From Actinomycetes bacterium (lineage in GTDB: Bacteria > Actinomycetota > Acidimicrobiia > Acidimicrobiales > Palsa-688): a DNA stretch of 17,153 bases. Below the pieces are notes generated by a model. It was not told the DNA's origin. It made no database searches and saw only the letters and a program-made list of their open reading frames with translations. The translations under genes were made by a program, and so were the position numbers. Of this stretch, positions 14,156 through 17,153 are shown piece by piece (position 1 is the first letter of the stretch; every line of letters begins with the position of its first letter). Location: contig JAKAZH010000014.1 in NCBI GenBank assembly GCA_021815935.1, positions 1 through 17,153 of the forward strand, read 5' to 3'.

Positions 14156-14568
14156 CGCCACCAGCGTAGAGCACGGCGTTGGGCTCAGCCATCTTTCTGG
14201 CGAGCCTATGGCTGGCGCCTCGGACCGGTCCTCGCTTGGTGCTTTCGACGCGATGCTGGCAGGCGAAGACGGCTGGGCCTGCACCGCTTCCACAATCTCG
14301 TCCGACCTGCAACGACCGACACTCGGACCTGCACCGATTCGCAACCACAACGCCGCCGTTTCCCAACTGCCGATGCCACGTTCCCTTACCGGGAATGACA
14401 AACTCCATTCTCCTCCTGTTGCCACCGACGACCTCTCCCTGCCCGTCACCTTCCAAATCAAAATCCTGGCTTTACACAGTCGGCATTCGAGGATGGACTG
14501 CCGCATTTTCACGGAAAGGGGACGCATGGGGGGTCTATCTCTCGCTCCTATGTCAAGCCGCTGAGGCG
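14156..14568. other. Gene-free region with CCTGCACCG direct repeats
   Basis: I see no recognisable gene in these 413 nt between the antitoxin start and the CDF gene. Three related copies occur: CCTGCACCGCTTC (14278-14290), CCTGCAACGACCG (14306-14318) and CCTGCACCGATTC (14328-14340), with starts 28 and 22 bp apart. The stretch must hold the antitoxin promoter. Open frames on both strands are long only because stop codons are rare at this GC content. Confidence 0.4.
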
Positions 14569-15250
14569 ATGACCGGCCATGGCAGCGCCACTGTGACCCC
14601 ACGCCGGTTCGCTGTGAGCCGCACCACCCGGCTGTGGGTAGTGCTCTCAGCCAAACCTTGCCTTGGTCGGCGTCCTCCTGGCCCTCGGACTCACCGCCCA
14701 CTCTCTCGGCGTGTGGGCCGAAGGTGCCGACCTTCTTGCCGACGCCGCTGCCATCGGTGTCTCCCTGCTCGCTATCCAACTGGCCGCCCGACCGCTGACT
14801 CCCCGCCGTCCCGACGGCCGCCCCCACGCCACCCGCTACGCCGCCGCCGTCAACGCCGGATGGCTGCTCACCCTCAGCCTCCTCGTCGCCGCCACTGCCA
14901 TCGACCGCCTCACCCTCGGTGTTCACCAAGTCCACGGCCTGCCCGTGCTCATCGCCAGCGGCATCGCGGCCCTCGTCATGCTCGGCGGCGCCCTTCTCCT
15001 CGGCGGCGACATCGACGACAGCCCCGACGACGGTGACGACGACGGCGGCGACCTCAACATCCAAGCGGTGCTACTCGACACCGCTGCCGACGCCGCCGCA
15101 GCCGCAGGAGTAGCCGTGACCGGCGGGATCATCTACGCCACCAACGGCAACTACTGGCTCGACCCCACCGTCGCCCTCATCATCGCCACCATCGTCGGCT
15201 ACCACGCAGGCCGCCTACTGGTCCGCATCACCGCCTCCCTGCGCCGCTAA
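14569..15250 (+). pseudogene. Cation diffusion facilitator (CDF) transporter with N-terminal frameshift
   Basis: From position 14663 an open frame of 195 codons encodes a CDF core. GLTAHSLGVWAEGADLLAD carries the D-x3-D of helix two, then VNAGWLLTLSLLVAATAIDRL, an Asp-rich loop (DIDDSPDDGDDDGGDLN), AVLLDTAADAAAAAG carrying D-x3-D of helix five, and a C-terminal WLDPTVALIIATIVGYHAGRL. The family's N terminus lies in another frame: ATG 14569 after a GAGG gives PRRFAVSRTTRLWVVLSA, which joins the core if one base of the AAA at 14653-14655 is removed. This is therefore a one-step frameshift. CDF proteins export Zn, Co, Cd or similar ions by proton antiport. Translation from TTG 14663 would give a product lacking most of helix one. 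Confidence 0.8.
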
Positions 15251-15355
15251 CCGCGACCGCCCACGCCACATCAGCAAGGGCCTGCCCGGACCTCCCCGGA
15301 GCAGGCATACGCCCCCTTCGAATATTCCCCCTCCACCAATAGGCGGTCCCGCAAG

Positions 15356-15378
15356 CGTGTCACGGTAGAGGTGACACG
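15356..15378. promoter_or_regulatory. 23-bp perfect palindrome CGTGTCAC-N7-GTGACACG
   Basis: Two perfect 8-bp arms with a 7-nt centre (GGTAGAG) form an operator-like dyad of the size bound by TetR, MerR or CRP-class dimers. It lies about 105 nt after the CDF stop with no gene start nearby, so either its target gene has been lost or it works as a stem-loop in the CDF transcript. Confidence 0.45.
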
Positions 15379-15465
15379 ACCCCGTCCCACACGGCAGAAG
15401 CACAGCCCAACGGACCTGTCTTCCGCTCAGGAGTGTCCGACGCAGCAATAGCGTTGAGTACCTGG

Positions 15466-15513
15466 CGGCTCCCCGTTAGGCGCGATCTGGCGCCTGCTCC
15501 GAGATAGGAGCCG
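15466..15513. repeat. Nested inverted repeats
   Basis: Outer arms CGGCTCC (15466-15472) and GGAGCCG (15507-15513) enclose inner arms AGGCGC (15478-15483) and GCGCCT (15490-15495), all perfect, giving a two-level cruciform or hairpin of 48 nt. No T run follows, so it is a poor intrinsic terminator. It could be a recombination site or remnant of an element end. Confidence 0.4.
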
Positions 15514-15777
15514 GAACTGATCTCGATACGCTGCATCAGTCCCGGCGGTAAGGGACCTGCTACCTGGTGGTGTCAGTGTCAGTCGCCTTCGGTGACGTTG
15601 CCGGGGGTCAGTCCAACGATCTCTCTAGTTGCTCCGCATTCGCCGGCCCCCACCGGGGGTGTTTCTCGGTGCGAGGCCGCCCGACCTGGATCGCGGCCGA
15701 GGCGTCGAGGCCGGATCAGAGGTGGTGGAGAAGCACTTGGAGGCGATGCCGGCCGCCGTCAACCAACGAGCCATACG

Positions 15778-16590
15778 GTTACCAACAAGCAGGACGAAGG
15801 CAACGGTGGCACGCTCGGCATCCTGAGGCCCTTTGAAGGCGCCCCCAAGCTGCGTGAGTCGATGGACTGCTCCGAGTCAAGCACGTCGTGTTAGGCCCGG
15901 GGCTTCTCCAATAGATCGACGACGCGTTGCCTAGCCACCCGACCAGCTCGTCGACGACTTCGACGACGAGGGTTCACGGGCGATCAGGGCGGCGACCTGA
16001 TGGAGTCCCGAGACGAGTACATCGCCGAGGGCATCTGCTGGGTTCCCCCGAGGTCCGCTAGGGGCACCTCCAAGCCAGCGCCAAGCAGCCCGAGATCGGC
16101 AAGCTCATCGACAACACGATGGACCCGGTCGAGCTCGAGGACTCGTCTCTGCGCGGGTACTTTCGACGAACTTCCCCGCCCCGCCCCGCCCCGCCCCGCC
16201 CCGCCCCGCCCTCGCCGCCTCGGTGAGCTGGTCGACCTGATCTCAGGGATTGGTCTGGGCTCGGTGAGGACCCAGAGAAGGACTTTGTGGGTCGGTTTAC
16301 GGGTACTTCCTGGGCGGCTCCGCCTCCGCCGACGGCAAAAGGGGCGGCGAGTTCTAGACGCCACCTCGGTCGTCAAATACCTTGTGGCGATGATCGAGCC
16401 CGCGGTCGCCAAGTCTTCGACCCCGCTCGGCTCGGGCGGCATGTTCGTGCAGTTGGAGCGCTTCGTCGAGTTGCCCGGTGGCCGGCACAACGACATCGCC
16501 GTCTACGACCAAGAACCATACGGCTCCGAAGTTTGGCGCCGTATCTGGCGCCGGAAGCCTCACCTACGCCGCGACCAGAGCGAGAACTCG
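15778..16590 (+). pseudogene. hsdM: Type I restriction-modification methyltransferase hsdM, decayed 5' half
   Basis: Pieces of HsdM appear in the correct order but in shifting frames: TNKQDEGNGGTLG and KLRESMDCSE (N terminus), KHVVLG with IDDA (family KHVVLGLIFLKYISDAF), DQLVDDFDDEGSRAIRA, MESRDEYIAEGICWVPP, GHLQASAKQPEIGKLIDNTM, RRLGELVDLISGIGLG, EDPEKDFVGRF, YFLGGSASADGKRGGEF, SVVKYLVAMIEP, RGRQVFDP and GSGGMFVQLERFVE. The last two hold the SAM-binding motif I region. About ten frame changes and stops at 15912, 16059 (a Trp codon in the family) and 16355 (a Tyr codon) disable it. The NPPF catalytic motif and the second half are missing. No hsdS or hsdR is in the window. Confidence 0.85.
16174..16208 (+). 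repeat. (CCCCG)7 pentanucleotide tract inside hsdM relic
   Basis: Seven perfect CCCCG units occupy 16174-16208, followed by CCCTCG. The family protein has a short linker here, before RRLGELVDLIS. The complementary strand is a run of GGGG blocks one base apart and could fold as a G-quadruplex. Slippage of a 5-bp unit changes reading frame. Confidence 0.95.
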
Positions 16591-16695
16591 GTGACAACGG
16601 AACAAGCAAGACAATCGCGCAAGCGCCGAGCACAGACGGCGATCGTTGCGTTAGCATCCATAGGCGTGCCGGTGGTGGACCGCCCTTCGAACAGT

Positions 16696-16709
16696 CGATC
16701 TGCAGATCG
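16696..16709. promoter_or_regulatory. 14-bp palindrome upstream of small gene
   Basis: CGATCTGCAGATCG is a perfect palindrome 52 nt before the GTG at 16761, in the presumed promoter region of the small unknown gene. It could be an operator; no other support. Confidence 0.3.
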
Positions 16710-16760
16710 CCTTCTAGTGCAGCACGCGCGCAGCGCGGTTGTCCAACACGGAGGGTAGCT

Positions 16761-17051
16761 GTGGCTGAGATACCGGATCTTGGGATACCACAGGTCTTTC
16801 TTCGGACGCTCGAGTATCTGACCGCTCTACCGGCTGACGTCTTCGAGTCTTTGATGTCGGTAATTGAGTCGCTCTCGCCTTCCTTGTCTGCCAACGACGC
16901 CGCCGATCAAATTGGTGCCGTCTTGCCGGACGGTGCCGGCGGCAGCGTCACTAGTCTGATCCAATTTGCAGTCTCATCAAAAGGTTTGACATCCTCATTC
17001 AAGACTGACATAGGGACAATTGCCGAAGCGTTAGGGCCCGTGGGGCAATAA
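16761..17051 (+). CDS. Small protein of unknown function
   Basis: The 96-residue protein starts at GTG 16761, chosen because GGAGGG (16750-16755) lies 5 nt upstream; the frame is open further left but there it overlaps the hsdM relic. The sequence is acidic and helix-prone in its first half (VFLRTLEYLTALPADVFESL, MSVIESLSPSLS), with Gly/Ser-rich turns later and no Cys, membrane helix or signal peptide. I do not recognise a family. The last residues (ALGPVGQ) come just before the IS end, so the original C terminus may have been replaced by insertion-sequence bases. Codon use is less GC-rich at third positions than in the backbone genes. Confidence 0.6.
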   Translation: MAEIPDLGIPQVFLRTLEYLTALPADVFESLMSVIESLSPSLSANDAADQIGAVLPDGAGGSVTSLIQFAVSSKGLTSSFKTDIGTIAEALGPVGQ

Positions 17052-17061
17052 AGTGAGCGGT

Positions 17062-17153
17062 TTAGGGGGCGTGGGGTAGGAGCGAGTAGTTCCAGTCGGG
17101 ATGCCACTCGTGTCTTCGGATCGGGATAGCAGCGAGTTCCTTGTCGGTGACTT
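17062..17153 (-). CDS. ISAzo13-family transposase, C-terminal end only
   Basis: On the minus strand the frame enters from the right edge and ends at TAA 17062-17064. The readable residues are VTDKELAAIPIRRHEWHPDW followed by NYSLLPHAP. This matches the C-terminal signature of the ISAzo13 (Rhodopirellula-type) DDE transposases, in which a D-E-L-A-A stretch is followed by RHDFHGEWNYTI. The catalytic part lies outside the window. The IS terminus must lie at or left of 17062, probably between 17035 and 17061, but I could not define a terminal inverted repeat with only one end visible. Confidence 0.75.
   Translation of the reverse strand, partial: VTDKELAAIPIRRHEWHPDWNYSLLPHAP

Larger units (their letters stand above)
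15251..15777. other. Gene-free region with strong inverted repeats
   Basis: No recognisable gene lies between the CDF stop and the hsdM relic. The stretch is rich in symmetry: a 23-bp operator-like palindrome at 15356-15378, a nested hairpin at 15466-15513, and CCCCC-ACC-GGGGG (15647-15659) followed by a short T-rich run that could be a terminator. The stretch 15690-15770 is open in one frame but resembles nothing I know. Confidence 0.45.
10525..17153. mobile_element. tRNA-Thr-integrated genomic island, right end outside window
   Basis: The island is inferred from a tRNA gene followed directly by a tyrosine integrase on the same strand, an excisionase-like protein, a toxin-antitoxin pair, several decayed or truncated genes and an IS end, against a fully intact backbone to the left. 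The left attachment site should lie in the 3' part of the tRNA (about 10490-10524). I searched the rest of the window by eye for a second copy of the tRNA 3' segment and found none, so the right attachment site is probably beyond 17153 or lost. Confidence 0.75.

Noticed and set aside
13913..15064. 383-codon minus-strand frame as one large protein
   Set aside because: Only its last 80 codons resemble a protein (antitoxin); the rest is antisense to the CDF gene and low-complexity Gly/Ala/Glu.
16174..16208. Functional phase-variable type I methyltransferase
   Set aside because: Stops at 15912, 16059 and 16355 and the missing second half rule out a working HsdM whatever the repeat number.
16000..16758. 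252-codon plus-strand frame as an intact gene
   Set aside because: It carries separate HsdM pieces, with the intervening family segments lying in the other two frames; a frame remnant, not a functional gene.
10452..17153. Second attachment site copy inside the window
   Set aside because: No repeat of the tRNA 3' segment (around GTTCGATTCTCC) was found by eye to the right of the tRNA.
1..17153. CRISPR array or phage structural genes
   Set aside because: No regularly spaced repeats of CRISPR size, and no capsid, terminase or tail genes seen.

Overview
The window reads as a high-GC actinomycete (Actinomycetota) chromosome. Supporting this are an MptB-type polyprenol-phosphomannose-dependent mannosyltransferase, a WhiB-family Fe-S regulator, a MerR-DICT regulator, GTG/TTG starts and short leaderless-looking promoters. 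The exact lineage cannot be fixed from sequence alone. An acidimicrobial or other deep-branching actinobacterial host is possible but is only a guess.

The window has two parts. Positions 1 to about 10524 look like a compact, intact chromosomal backbone. They begin with an envelope-flavoured group: a secreted or anchored alpha/beta hydrolase (partial, minus), the mannosyltransferase (plus), a membrane-anchored YceI lipid-binding protein (minus, overlapping the mannosyltransferase 3' end) and an anchored phosphodiester-glycosidase (NAGPA/DUF2233) protein (minus). An OmpR-type response regulator, a HAMP histidine kinase and a DMT-family transporter follow, joined by 4-nt stop/start overlaps. A second, different DMT (EamA) transporter converges on the first. 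Upstream of it on the same strand lies a MerR-DICT regulator, transcribed away from a WhiB gene. The gap between those two carries three copies of a TGAGTA half-site.

A tRNA-Thr(CGT) gene at 10452-10524 marks the boundary. A tyrosine integrase starts 109 nt beyond it, which is the standard layout of a tRNA-integrated genomic island extending to the right and out of the window. The island is a graveyard with a few intact survivors. The intact genes are the integrase, an AlpA/excisionase-like helix-turn-helix protein, a VapBC-type antitoxin/PIN-toxin pair and a small unknown gene. The broken ones are an MBL-fold hydrolase with at least six frameshifts, an ABC-2 permease cut after about 145 residues, a CDF metal transporter with one frameshift near its N terminus, and the first half of a type I restriction-modification hsdM gene. 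The hsdM relic carries about ten frame changes and three stops, and contains a (CCCCG)7 tract. The right edge enters an ISAzo13-family transposase from its C-terminal end.

I see no convincing new multi-gene system. The points most worth a second look are the one-directional frame decay of hsdM with its GC repeat, the TGAGTA operator cluster between MerR-DICT and WhiB, the coupled regulator-kinase-transporter operon, and several strong palindromes in gene-free parts of the island.
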